Positions 54,820 to 63,472 of a stretch of 64,000 nt of DNA are shown one piece after another. The stretch covers positions 32,777 through 96,776 of the forward strand of contig CAJQIC010000015.1 of NCBI GenBank assembly GCA_905478335.1. The letters are read 5' to 3'. Source of the stretch: an uncultured Bacteroidia bacterium (lineage in GTDB: Bacteria; Bacteroidota; Bacteroidia; NS11-12g; UBA9320). The position numbers and the translations under genes were made by a program. The notes under the pieces were generated by a model that was not told where the DNA came from, searched no databases, and saw nothing but the letters and a program-made list of their open reading frames with translations. Position 1 is the stretch's first letter. The number at the start of each line of letters is the position of its first letter.

Positions 54820-55722
54820 ATGATCAAAGCTTTTGTTCAAGCCGCTCGATTAAGAACATTGCCTTTAGCAATTGCGTCTATTTCGGCTGGGTCGGTTTTG
54901 GCAAGTTTTTTCTACGAACATGATTGGTGGATTACGGCGCTTGCCTTAACAACGGCAATCCTTTTACAAATACTGTCCAATTTTGCTAATGACTACGGTG
55001 ACTTTAAAAAGGGAACCGACGACAAAACACGAACGGATCGAGCACTAGCGAGTGGGTCTTTGTCTGAAGTGCAGATGCGCAATGCGTTAATAGTTACGTC
55101 AATCTTAACCCTGACTAGCGGTGTTTCACTATTGTGGTTGGCTTTGGACTCGATAGAAATACAATTTCTACTGTTTTTTCTACTGGGTGTAATTAGCATT
55201 GCGGCCGCCATAAAATATACTGCTGGAAAGAACCCATATGGTTACAGTACATTAGGTGACCTAGCCGTATTCATATTTTTCGGTTTGGTTGCTGTGTTAG
55301 GCACTTATTATCTTCATGTATTGAAATTCGATTATGGATTTTACCAATCAATATGGCCAGCCTCGGCTGTTGGTTTGCTAGCAACAGGTGTTTTAAACAT
55401 TAACAACATTAGAGACATCGATGGAGATAAGAAAAATGGCAAAATTACATTAGCCGCAAAGCTTGGTAAAAGACGTGCTGAAATTTATCAGTTGATTTTA
55501 AATATTACCGCCATTGGATTTTTAATCTACTTTATACGTGTTTCTACAGCTCACGATGGTTTGCTAATTGCTTTAGTTGGACTATTGTTTCTGGCACATT
55601 GGATTGGATTACGAGGGTTGGATAATGCCGCCAAAAACAGACCGAAGTACAATGCCCTGCTTAAGTTTCACGTTCTTCTCACCCTTTTAATGGTAGTTAC
55701 GATAACCTTTCTACTTGTATAA
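54820..55722 (+). CDS. menA: 1,4-dihydroxy-2-naphthoate polyprenyltransferase
   Basis: A 300-residue UbiA-family membrane prenyltransferase with about eight to nine helices. The two Asp-rich motifs are NFANDYGDFKKGTDDKTRTD and NNIRDIDGDKKNGK. It attaches a polyprenyl tail to DHNA to form demethylmenaquinone. It sits between kbl and menC with a 5-bp gap before it and none after it, indicating one transcript. Confidence 0.9.
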   Translation: MIKAFVQAARLRTLPLAIASISAGSVLASFFYEHDWWITALALTTAILLQILSNFANDYGDFKKGTDDKTRTDRALASGSLSEVQMRNALIVTSILTLTSGVSLLWLALDSIEIQFLLFFLLGVISIAAAIKYTAGKNPYGYSTLGDLAVFIFFGLVAVLGTYYLHVLKFDYGFYQSIWPASAVGLLATGVLNINNIRDIDGDKKNGKITLAAKLGKRRAEIYQLILNITAIGFLIYFIRVSTAHDGLLIALVGLLFLAHWIGLRGLDNAAKNRPKYNALLKFHVLLTLLMVVTITFLLV

Positions 55723-56766
55723 ATGGAGTACCAGATCGTCCACCATACGCTAGAATTTAATAAGCCGGCGAAAACAAGTCGAAATGTTTTTAAGTCACGT
55801 GATATTCGATATGTGCTGTTGTTAGAAAATGGCATTACTGGTATTGGAGAAGCGTCACCATTGCACTTACTGAGCATTGACGATGTTGCAGATTATGACG
55901 AGATACTCCATCAAGTGTGTCAAACAATTTGTGAGGGACCAAAGGAATTAAACGTAGAAGAGCTTGATTTAAATCCATACCCTTCTATACGTTTTGGGAT
56001 TGAGACAGCCCTGCTTGACTTAAAAAATGGTGGCAAACGTTTAGTTTTTGACACGCCGTTCGTTCTTGGCCAACCGATTCCGATTAACGGCCTCGTCTGG
56101 ATGGCTGATTTAAACGAAATGTACGATGAAGCCATCAGCAAAATTGAACAAGGATATACGTGTATTAAATTCAAAGTGGGGCAGCACGATTTTGATGCGG
56201 AATGTCGTTTTTTGGAAAGAGTTCGATCACGGCATAACGCTTTTGATTTAGAAATTCGATTGGATGCCAACGGTGCTTTTTTGCCCGATGAAGCTGCTAT
56301 TCAATTAAAGGAATTAAGCCGATTTGATATTCATAGTATAGAACAACCGATTCAAGTAAATCAATGGGATGCTATGGCACGATTGTGTACTGAATCGAAA
56401 ATCGATATTGCGTTAGATGAAGAGCTCATCGGAGTTGATGTATTTGCGGATGGTGAAACATTATTGACACACATTACTCCAAAATACGTAATCTTAAAAC
56501 CCAATCTGATTGGAGGTTTTACGGTGTCAGACAAATGGATTGAGCTTTGTAGAAGACATGCTATTGGTTGGTGGGCAACGTCAGCTTTAGAGTCTAACAT
56601 TGGGTTAAATGCCATCGCCCAGTGGGTTAGTCAATACCAAACCAGTATGCCGCAGGGTTTAGGCACTGGGAGTTTGTACGCCAATAACATCGATAGTCCG
56701 CTTTCCATAAAAGACCAGCAATTGGTTTATGGCTCACCACAATGGGACCTATCTACATTTGGCTAA
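55723..56766 (+). CDS. menC: o-Succinylbenzoate synthase
   Basis: A 347-residue enolase-superfamily enzyme. The catalytic Lys pair lies in TCIKFKVG, and metal ligands appear in LDANGAF, SIEQPI and ALDEELIG, with a late LKPNLIGG Lys motif. It dehydrates SHCHC to o-succinylbenzoate in menaquinone synthesis. The ATG begins at the base after the menA stop codon. It may be translated by coupling. Confidence 0.9.
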   Translation: MEYQIVHHTLEFNKPAKTSRNVFKSRDIRYVLLLENGITGIGEASPLHLLSIDDVADYDEILHQVCQTICEGPKELNVEELDLNPYPSIRFGIETALLDLKNGGKRLVFDTPFVLGQPIPINGLVWMADLNEMYDEAISKIEQGYTCIKFKVGQHDFDAECRFLERVRSRHNAFDLEIRLDANGAFLPDEAAIQLKELSRFDIHSIEQPIQVNQWDAMARLCTESKIDIALDEELIGVDVFADGETLLTHITPKYVILKPNLIGGFTVSDKWIELCRRHAIGWWATSALESNIGLNAIAQWVSQYQTSMPQGLGTGSLYANNIDSPLSIKDQQLVYGSPQWDLSTFG

Positions 56767-56772
56767 AAAAAA

Positions 56773-56796
56773 CTCCCGTCGATATGTCGACGGGAG
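56773..56796 (-). terminator. Strong hairpin terminator between menC and LamG/T9SS gene
   Basis: A perfect 10-bp stem, CTCCCGTCGA/TCGACGGGAG with a 4-nt TATG loop, lies between the convergent genes. The T run follows it on the minus strand only, so it mainly terminates the LamG/T9SS gene. Confidence 0.8.
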
Positions 56797-56837
56797 AAAA
56801 AAGTATAGAATAGATTAATAAAAAAACAGTTTCTAGT

Positions 56838-58808
56838 TTAGTGACGGACAACCAATCTTTCTGTTTTGGTTGTTGTCGATCCAATGAATTGGATGAAGTA
56901 AATGCCATCTTTGATGGAGGTCAAATCAATGGTTGCATTGTTGTGTTGATCCGGAAGTTGTTCAGCGACAACTTTACCGTTTAACCCTAATACAACAATT
57001 TTTCCGGTCTCTTCATTCTCTCCCCATCGCACCTGCACTTTATCAGTGGCTGGGTTAGGAAAAACTTTCAGATTAATATCGGCCTGTTGTAACAAGCTAT
57101 TGACCATAACGACATCAGAATAATCATATTTTCCATCGTAATCTACCTGCATAATACGGTAGTAGTTCACGTCCATATAAGGATTCATGTCGATGTATTC
57201 GTATTTCAACACATTTGAAGAAAATCCTGCACCGCCAATTTCGGTTAACGATTCCCAACTCGCCCCGTCGTGTGTGCGTTGCACAATAAAGTGGCTGTTG
57301 TTTTCTTCCATTGCAGTGGCCCATTTAATTTTGTTTACATCACGGTCTTGTGTTGCAGTTATATATAAAAACTCAACGGGTAAGGCATTTGCAGAGCTTG
57401 TAGACCCCATCGAATAAAGGGCATCGTTGTTAACGACTATGCCAGAATACGTTATTGTATTACTTGAGCTGTTGTACGTCCCATGCACAATCTGCGCATC
57501 TGTCATATCACCATCCCCGTCTGTGTCAATTATTAAACGTAGGTCGTCTTCATCAGTAACTGTAAAGTCTGCTTGATCTAAATTGAAGATGATATCAACG
57601 GCACCTACATCCCCAGTTTCTTGAAACTTTAAGTTTCGATTCCATCGATTTTGAATGCTATCTGGATTGGACTCGGTCGTTCCGCCAGATTCTAGGTTAT
57701 ATCCAAAAAGTAAATATTCTCCAGCCTCTAAATCCGTTGGATTTAACAACTGGATTAAGCTTCCGCGTGCTGCACAATCGTTTACGTCAGAAGTTGACCG
57801 ACCGATACCAGCAACAAAGTTGTCGTATCCATTTGCGTCATGACTGTATAAGTCGTTTTGTATGGCTATACCAAATTTTGAAGACAAGCTGTTTTCCAAG
57901 ATCGTGCGTTGAGCCGTATCCAGGGCATAGTTGTATTGAATGAACGTTGCGATATCACCATTAAAGTAATTTCCATTTCCACTGCCGTTGCCATTTTCGA
58001 AGTATGAATTTCTGTTCATTGCTCCTAAGCCAATATCGTCGCCATGGCTATACAGTTTACCAACTCCTGTGGCTGTTCCCATCAAACTACCGTTCAAATA
58101 GGCTAAGATTCGACCAGAAGTGGTATTGTCTGTGCTTCCATCGTATACCATAGTTACGATGTATTCTGTATTGGTGGCGATTGTTGAATCAACACTTTTA
58201 AACTGCCACGGTGCGTCTGAACCGTCATTGTTTCTATTCCAGCCAGCTACGTATAGTTTACTGTTGACGATGTAAAAGTTTATTCCACGTGTGGCTCCAC
58301 CTTCTTCGTAAATTACCTGGCGGTTTGTAATGTCATTACTTGTGCGTACAACAACAATGTATGTTCTTTCATTTGAGGTAGACTTATTTAAATCATTCTG
58401 GTCTGGCATCATCAAATAGTCGTTTACGCCGTCAAATTCTAAGACCGGGTGACCATTCATTGCAGATGACCCAAGCTGAAACGCAGGTTGATTTGCTGTG
58501 GTCGATTGTGACCATGCAGTGCCATTTCCACCAATGTTTGTGATAGAAGATACGAGGTCGTCGTCTTCATAATTGAGTGAATCAAGGTCGTAACAGAAAC
58601 GATTCGTAGTATTGTCTCCAATACCTGCTGGGCCATAGCACGAAAATGTGGAAGTGCCTTGTGTTCCGGCAAAGGTGTCTGGAGTTGAAGATAGATTTGT
58701 GTACATAAATACACCAAGTGAGAGTAATACAGCAAGAACAGTTGTAATTACTAAAGTTTTTTTCAGGGACAGTTCTAACCCTATTTTTGGCTCGTTTTTA
58801 AGTTCCAT
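56838..58808 (-). CDS. LamG-type domain secreted protein with T9SS sorting domain
   Basis: About 656 residues from ATG 58808, which starts a signal anchor (LKKTLVITTVLAVLLSLGVF). A concanavalin/LamG-like domain (about 100-300; TSNERTYIVVVRTSNDITN) is followed by a beta-rich Asp-rich region, a LPVEFLYITATQD segment introducing a fibronectin-like piece, and a C-terminal T9SS type A sorting domain (NLKVFPNPATDKVQVRWGEN onward). The protein is predicted to be on the cell surface or secreted. An earlier start (ATG 58859, 9 nt after a TATATTTG box at 58869-58876) is possible. Confidence 0.75.
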   Translation of the reverse strand: MELKNEPKIGLELSLKKTLVITTVLAVLLSLGVFMYTNLSSTPDTFAGTQGTSTFSCYGPAGIGDNTTNRFCYDLDSLNYEDDDLVSSITNIGGNGTAWSQSTTANQPAFQLGSSAMNGHPVLEFDGVNDYLMMPDQNDLNKSTSNERTYIVVVRTSNDITNRQVIYEEGGATRGINFYIVNSKLYVAGWNRNNDGSDAPWQFKSVDSTIATNTEYIVTMVYDGSTDNTTSGRILAYLNGSLMGTATGVGKLYSHGDDIGLGAMNRNSYFENGNGSGNGNYFNGDIATFIQYNYALDTAQRTILENSLSSKFGIAIQNDLYSHDANGYDNFVAGIGRSTSDVNDCAARGSLIQLLNPTDLEAGEYLLFGYNLESGGTTESNPDSIQNRWNRNLKFQETGDVGAVDIIFNLDQADFTVTDEDDLRLIIDTDGDGDMTDAQIVHGTYNSSSNTITYSGIVVNNDALYSMGSTSSANALPVEFLYITATQDRDVNKIKWATAMEENNSHFIVQRTHDGASWESLTEIGGAGFSSNVLKYEYIDMNPYMDVNYYRIMQVDYDGKYDYSDVVMVNSLLQQADINLKVFPNPATDKVQVRWGENEETGKIVVLGLNGKVVAEQLPDQHNNATIDLTSIKDGIYFIQFIGSTTTKTERLVVRH

Positions 58809-58983
58809 TTCATCAAGTAGTAAGTAATAAGTAGTTGAATTACGCAGATTGCTCAGCATAATTCGGTTCAAATATAGACAATAAATTACACAAATGGGAA
58901 ATATTGCTATTTGTATTATTATTTAGAATCTTTCTTAGGCGATAAGGGGCGCTTCACTTTACGCCTTCCATCTAAACTTCCCT

Positions 58984-58991
58984 TACTTTTG
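58984..58991 (+). promoter_or_regulatory. -7 box 6 nt before DMT transporter ATG
   Basis: TACTTTTG matches TAnnTTTG and ends 6 nt before the ATG at 58998. No consensus -33 at the usual spacing. Confidence 0.4.
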
Positions 58992-58997
58992 CCATTC

Positions 58998-59885
58998 ATG
59001 AAAAACAACCTTCGTGTGCATCTCGCTCTGCTCACTGTATCATTGATTTATGGCGCGAATTATACCATAGCGAAGGATATTATGCCCGCCTATCTTGGAG
59101 CCTCGGGATTTGTTTTCGTTCGGGTTCTTGTAGCGGCTGTATTATTCAATTTAGTTGCACTCTTTAGGACACGAGAAAAGGTAATCGACAAAAAAGACTA
59201 CCTGCAGTTTTTAATTGCTGCGATTTTTGGCGTTGCTGGGAATATGCTCCTCTTTTTTAATGGACTTGCGTTTACATCTGAAGTGAACGCTTCTGTTTTG
59301 ATGTTAAACGCTCCCATTTTTGTTCTCATATTTTCTGTTTTCGTTCTTCAAGACCGAATAAGGCTTTGGCAAGCAATAGGCATGCTCATTGCAGCCATTG
59401 GAGCACTCTTTCTTATTGGGGGTCGGGCATTTGAGTTTAGCACCCAAAGTGCCTCCGGAGATATCATGGTCTTATTGAATGCAACAAGCTTTGCCTTCTA
59501 TTTGGTCTATGTGAAACGACTGCTCAAGAAATTCACGGCGTTGTTTGTGATTAAGCACTTATTCATATTCGGGACGTTACTCGTTTTACCTTTTGCTTGG
59601 TCCGATCTGCGTGCTGCTGACTATGGTCAATTTCCGATGGACATTTGGGTTGCAATAGGCTTTGTGGCCATCATGACAACTTTTGTAGCCTATTTGCTAA
59701 ACGCGTGGGCGGTTCAAAAAGCTTCACCCAACCTAGTTGCTTCGTATATTTACCTTCAACCCGTTATTGCAACTTTTATCGCAATAAACGCTGAAAATCA
59801 ATCCCTTTCTTTGGAAAAAGTTATCTTTGCTGTTGTGATATTTATAGGTGTTTATTTGGTTAATTCTAATAGAAAGAAAGCGTGA
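58998..59885 (+). CDS. DMT family (EamA-type) transporter
   Basis: About 295 residues from the ATG at 58998, with ten predicted helices in two EamA repeats. VSLIYGANYTIAKDIMPAYL opens the first, and FMTTFVAYLLNAWAVQK-like helices mark the second. Such permeases export amino acids or metabolites. The longer frame from a TTG at 58911 adds an unlikely N-terminus. The stop overlaps the yicC GTG start by 4 bp. Confidence 0.85.
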   Translation: MKNNLRVHLALLTVSLIYGANYTIAKDIMPAYLGASGFVFVRVLVAAVLFNLVALFRTREKVIDKKDYLQFLIAAIFGVAGNMLLFFNGLAFTSEVNASVLMLNAPIFVLIFSVFVLQDRIRLWQAIGMLIAAIGALFLIGGRAFEFSTQSASGDIMVLLNATSFAFYLVYVKRLLKKFTALFVIKHLFIFGTLLVLPFAWSDLRAADYGQFPMDIWVAIGFVAIMTTFVAYLLNAWAVQKASPNLVASYIYLQPVIATFIAINAENQSLSLEKVIFAVVIFIGVYLVNSNRKKA

Positions 59886-60754
59886 TTCGATCCATGACTG
59901 GCTACGGTAATGCTGAAAAGATTACCAAAAAATATCATATTAAAGTTGAGGTAAAATCACTCAATGGAAAATTCTTAGAATTGAACTTACGGTGCCCAAA
60001 AATTCTTGGGGAAAAAGAAGCACTTTTAAGAAAATACCTTACACCTAAACTTATTCGAGGTTCTGTTTTGTGCCTATTGAGCGTCGACCGCGTCGATGAA
60101 GTAGCAGAAGGGGCCAAACTCAATACAAAGCTTGCCAAACATTATTACGGCCAGATTAAGTCGTTAAGCGACGATCTTGGTACAGATGATAAAGACATCT
60201 TAAGAAGCATACTTATGATGCCTGATGTCATGGCTACAGACGACGCAACTCTTGAAGACTCAGATTGGAAAGATGTTTTGGAAACCGTAGATGATGCCTT
60301 TTCAAAATTTGACACGTTTAGATTACAAGAAGGCGAAGCGCTTGGAACCATGCTGCTGAATCACAATAGAATAATTCTTGAGCAACTTGAGCCTATTGAA
60401 ACGCATGAAATAGCTCGAAAAGCATTGGTAAAGGAGCGATTAAGCGCCGGTTTAGAAGACTTTAGAAAAGACAACAAAGTGGATCAAAATAGATTTGAGC
60501 AAGAGCTTATTTACTATTTAGAAAAACTGGATATCGCCGAAGAAAAAAACAGACTCAAGGCACATTGTGAATTATTCGACAAAGAAGTTCGTAAAGGCAC
60601 AAATGGGAAAAAACTTGGTTTTATTAGCCAAGAAATGGGAAGAGAAATAAACACACTCGGTTCTAAAGCTGGGTATGCTCCTATGCAAGAGTTGGTTATT
60701 GTGATGAAGGAAGAGCTTGAAAAAATTAAGGAGCAAACGTTAAACGTTCTATAA
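59882..60754 (+). CDS. yicC: YicC family endoribonuclease
   Basis: A 290-residue protein with the classic N-terminus MIRSMTGYGNAE and the EVKSLNGKFLELNLRCPKIL segment. The C-terminal part (KKLGFISQEMGREINTLGSK) is also typical. YicC is an endoribonuclease affecting small-RNA turnover in E. coli. It uses a GTG start at 59882, overlapping the transporter stop by 4 bp, and its stop overlaps the gmk start by 1 bp. Confidence 0.93.
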   Translation: MIRSMTGYGNAEKITKKYHIKVEVKSLNGKFLELNLRCPKILGEKEALLRKYLTPKLIRGSVLCLLSVDRVDEVAEGAKLNTKLAKHYYGQIKSLSDDLGTDDKDILRSILMMPDVMATDDATLEDSDWKDVLETVDDAFSKFDTFRLQEGEALGTMLLNHNRIILEQLEPIETHEIARKALVKERLSAGLEDFRKDNKVDQNRFEQELIYYLEKLDIAEEKNRLKAHCELFDKEVRKGTNGKKLGFISQEMGREINTLGSKAGYAPMQELVIVMKEELEKIKEQTLNVL

Positions 60755-61317
60755 TGGAAAAGCTTGTCATTTTTTCTGCGCCTTCCGGCTCTGGCAAAAC
60801 AACTGTTGTTCGCCATTTATTAGAAACAAATACGGATTTAGCGTTCTCGGTCTCAGCAACCACACGGAAAAAAAGACCAAACGAAATTCATGGTAAGGAC
60901 TATTACTTTCTCACCATAGAAGAATTCGAGGAAAAAATTAAAAGCGACGCCTTTCTAGAATATGAGCAGGTTTACGACGGACTTTACTATGGTACTTTGA
61001 AGTCAGAAGTAGAAAGAATCTGGTCTTTAGGCAAGTCGGTGATTTTTGATGTTGATGTTGTAGGAGGTCTGAATATCAAGAAAATCTATGGCAAAAAAGC
61101 ACTAGCTGTTTTTCTACGTCCACCAAGTATTGCTGAATTAATGGATCGACTAAAAAAGCGAGAAACTGAAGTTGAGCACGAATTGGCTCAACGAATTGGC
61201 AAGGCCAATGAAGAGCTTAAATACGAGAAAGAATTTGATATTGTATTGATTAATAATATCTTAGCACACACACTTATAGAAACTGAAAGCATCGTCAAGT
61301 ATTTTTTGGCGTTATAA
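60754..61317 (+). CDS. gmk: Guanylate kinase
   Basis: A 187-residue enzyme with P-loop APSGSGKTTV (residues 9-18), the guanylate-binding SATTRKKRPNEIHGKDYYF segment and ALAVFLRPPSIAELMDRLKK. It phosphorylates GMP to GDP. The ATG overlaps the yicC stop in a TAATG arrangement, and nadD follows 4 bp later. Confidence 0.95.
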   Translation: MEKLVIFSAPSGSGKTTVVRHLLETNTDLAFSVSATTRKKRPNEIHGKDYYFLTIEEFEEKIKSDAFLEYEQVYDGLYYGTLKSEVERIWSLGKSVIFDVDVVGGLNIKKIYGKKALAVFLRPPSIAELMDRLKKRETEVEHELAQRIGKANEELKYEKEFDIVLINNILAHTLIETESIVKYFLAL

Positions 61318-61321
61318 TATT

Positions 61322-61888
61322 ATGAGAATAGGACTGTTTTTTGGATCATTTAATCCAATTCATCAAGGGCATTTAATACTTAGTCAATTCATCTTAGATC
61401 AGATTAAATTGGATGAGATATGGTTTGTTGTATCGCCTCAAAATCCGCTTAAATCACCTATAGATTTATACGATGAAAAAGATCGTTTAAAAATGGTGAA
61501 ACTAGCCATTAAGGATCAGCCGAAGTTTAAGGCCTGCGACATCGAGTTTGACATGCCGCGACCTTCGTATACCTTCGACACCTTAGTTGCCTTGACTAAA
61601 AAGCACCCAAAAGATGAGTTCGCTTTAATTCTTGGTTCTGACAACCTACAACATTTCGACAAGTGGAAGGAACATGAGCAAATCTTGTTAGAGTACGATT
61701 TAATTGTTTACAATCGAGAAAATAACCCTGGCGGAGATTTTGCGAAAAATCAAAAAGTACGATTGCTAAAAGGCCCTATGTTGAACATCTCATCAACTCA
61801 AATACGTAGTTATTTAAGACTCGGTAGAGGTATCAAATTTATGGTTCCTAGAGAGGTTGAAGAATACCTAGTGAAGATTAAGAAATAA
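61322..61888 (+). CDS. nadD: Nicotinate-nucleotide adenylyltransferase
   Basis: A 188-residue nucleotidyltransferase. GSFNPIHQGH spans residues 8-17, and the ISSTQIRSYL motif lies near the C-terminus. It adenylates nicotinate mononucleotide in NAD synthesis. It completes the yicC-gmk-nadD operon that is common in Bacteroidota. Its stop abuts the convergent lipoprotein gene. Confidence 0.93.
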   Translation: MRIGLFFGSFNPIHQGHLILSQFILDQIKLDEIWFVVSPQNPLKSPIDLYDEKDRLKMVKLAIKDQPKFKACDIEFDMPRPSYTFDTLVALTKKHPKDEFALILGSDNLQHFDKWKEHEQILLEYDLIVYNRENNPGGDFAKNQKVRLLKGPMLNISSTQIRSYLRLGRGIKFMVPREVEEYLVKIKK

Positions 61889-62254
61889 CTATTCTTGTTC
61901 GAAACTACAGCCACCTCCGGCATGACAAACCTTGTTTTGATTTGCCTGTAATTGGCCATCAATATAAATTTCGGTTTTAATCAAGTGCACTTCTCCATCT
62001 AAAGGCATTACAAACAACAACACCTTGTCGCCTGGTAACAAATCAGCCGTGTGTGTAAGCTCAAATTCATCCGTAAATTCAGCTGTTTCTTGCCTTGTTA
62101 TTTCACTGCCACGATCAATAAATGCACTTACAGAACACGTGGCATCACAAGTAGCTTTAAACTCAATAAAATTGCCACTTTTTGTTGGCGTCTCATCTGC
62201 GTTACAACTTGCCAAAATCAGCGCACCAAAGAGTATGATTAAATTAAGTTTCAT
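61889..62254 (-). CDS. Hypothetical lipoprotein
   Basis: About 121 residues from the ATG at 62254, which encodes a signal peptide ending in lipobox Leu-Ala-Ser-Cys. The mature part has a pair of cysteines in KATCDATCSVSAF and a beta-rich remainder ending in CHAGGGCSFEQE. Family not recognised; paired Cys suggest a disulfide. An ATG 15 bp upstream (62269) is an alternative start. Confidence 0.6.
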   Translation of the reverse strand: MKLNLIILFGALILASCNADETPTKSGNFIEFKATCDATCSVSAFIDRGSEITRQETAEFTDEFELTHTADLLPGDKVLLFVMPLDGEVHLIKTEIYIDGQLQANQNKVCHAGGGCSFEQE

Positions 62255-62378
62255 AGAATCCTTTTGCATTGAGACACCTATTAACCAAATTTCGTTGCTT
62301 GAAAGAGGATTAAACCATCTGAGTATATTTCAAATCCACATCGATAACGTTACATTCGCTTAATAAAACTAAAGGTTT

Positions 62379-62690
62379 ATGTTATTCTTTCGAACGCTTC
62401 TTTCATTTTTAAAAGATGCAGAATATAGAGACTTGCTCATCACGACGTTGATCACATTAGCTGGTGGGACGGTCATATACCATGTTCTTGAAGGATGGAG
62501 ATGGATTGATTGTGCGTACTTCTCAGTAATTACCTTATCCACGATTGGTTACGGTGATTTTTCTCCTCAAACTGATGGAGGCAAATTGTTCACCATTTTC
62601 TATATCATACTTGGTATTGGTATCATCCTGAGTTTTATCAATGCCATTTACAATCACTACAGTAAGGCGGTTAAAACCTCAAAAAAATGA
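62379..62690 (+). CDS. Small two-TM potassium channel-like protein
   Basis: A 103-residue protein of the Ion_trans_2 family with two transmembrane helices around a pore loop. The selectivity filter reads TIGYGD (residues 55-60). It lacks a RCK/TrkA-N regulatory domain, so it is a minimal KcsA-like channel. Its stop overlaps the methyltransferase start by 4 bp, implying co-translation. Confidence 0.85.
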   Translation: MLFFRTLLSFLKDAEYRDLLITTLITLAGGTVIYHVLEGWRWIDCAYFSVITLSTIGYGDFSPQTDGGKLFTIFYIILGIGIILSFINAIYNHYSKAVKTSKK

Positions 62691-63322
62691 GCACTCCACG
62701 AGACGAGGCTACTTCATTTTGGAATAGCAGATATGATGAAGAAGGTTATGCATATGGGGCAGAACCCAGTGCATTCGTAAAAAATTCCCTTGCAGATTTT
62801 GAAAAAGGTTCAAAAATCCTGTTTCCGGCAGAAGGGGAAGGAAGAAATGCTGTATACGCAGCCAAACAAGGGTTTGACGTACACGCATTTGATTATAGTC
62901 AGGTCGCTTGTAACAATGCCTTGAAATTCGCTAGTGAAAATTCAGTTGACATTTCATACCAAGTCGGTGGATTAGAAGATCTACACTATACTCCATCGTC
63001 TTTTGATGCCGTTGTACTTGTTTACGCACATTTCTTTCCTGAAATCAGAAAATCCTATCATAAAAAGCTGCTGTCACTCTTAAAACCAAATGGGACAATC
63101 ATATTGGAAGGCTTCAATCAAACACAACTACCATACAATTCTAAAAACCCTTTGTCTGGTGGGCCTAAGCGGTTAGACATGTTGTTTACGAAAGAATTGT
63201 TACTTGACGATTTTGACCAGTTAACTAATATTGAGATTTCTGAATCAGTTGAGCTTCTTGATGAAGGTAGTTTTCATAGAGGTGAGGCCTCCCTTATCCG
63301 CTTTATTGGCCAAGCCACATAG
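62687..63322 (+). CDS. Class I SAM-dependent methyltransferase (TehB-like)
   Basis: A 211-residue Rossmann methyltransferase. The SAM-binding motif I is LFPAEGEGRNAVYAAKQGFD, followed by a VHAFDYSQVACNNALKF segment and a FDAVVLVYAHF motif. It resembles the TehB/thiopurine group; the substrate is unknown. It overlaps the K+ channel gene by 4 bp (ATGA), an unusual pair. Confidence 0.82.
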   Translation: MSTPRDEATSFWNSRYDEEGYAYGAEPSAFVKNSLADFEKGSKILFPAEGEGRNAVYAAKQGFDVHAFDYSQVACNNALKFASENSVDISYQVGGLEDLHYTPSSFDAVVLVYAHFFPEIRKSYHKKLLSLLKPNGTIILEGFNQTQLPYNSKNPLSGGPKRLDMLFTKELLLDDFDQLTNIEISESVELLDEGSFHRGEASLIRFIGQAT

Positions 63323-63376
63323 ATAGTCACAACTAACTAGTCGTCTTATAGTAAATTATACTAAATGTAAAAAATA

Positions 63377-63402
63377 TGACAATATCGCGCGCGACATTGT
63401 CA
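63377..63402. promoter_or_regulatory. Near-perfect 26-bp palindrome with CG-rich core
   Basis: TGACAATATCGCG is followed by CGCGACATTGTCA. The two halves are reverse complements except at one position. A GC-only core stands out in AT-rich surroundings. No T run follows on either side. It lies 71 bp before the ATG at 63473. It could be an operator or a hairpin; no binding protein is known from the sequence. Confidence 0.5.
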
Positions 63403-63413
63403 AGAAATTGTGT

Positions 63414-63441
63414 AATCCTTACAGTCCTTAATTGAAGGATT
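63414..63441 (+). other. Overlapping hairpin pair AATCCTT/AAGGATT
   Basis: AATCCTT (63414-63420) can pair with AAGGATT (63435-63441). Alternatively TCCTT (63425-63429) pairs with AAGGA (63435-63439). Two TCCTT copies therefore compete for one partner, upstream of the final gene. Confidence 0.3.
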
Positions 63442-63472
63442 AGGGAACTACTATACTTACTATATTATTAAG

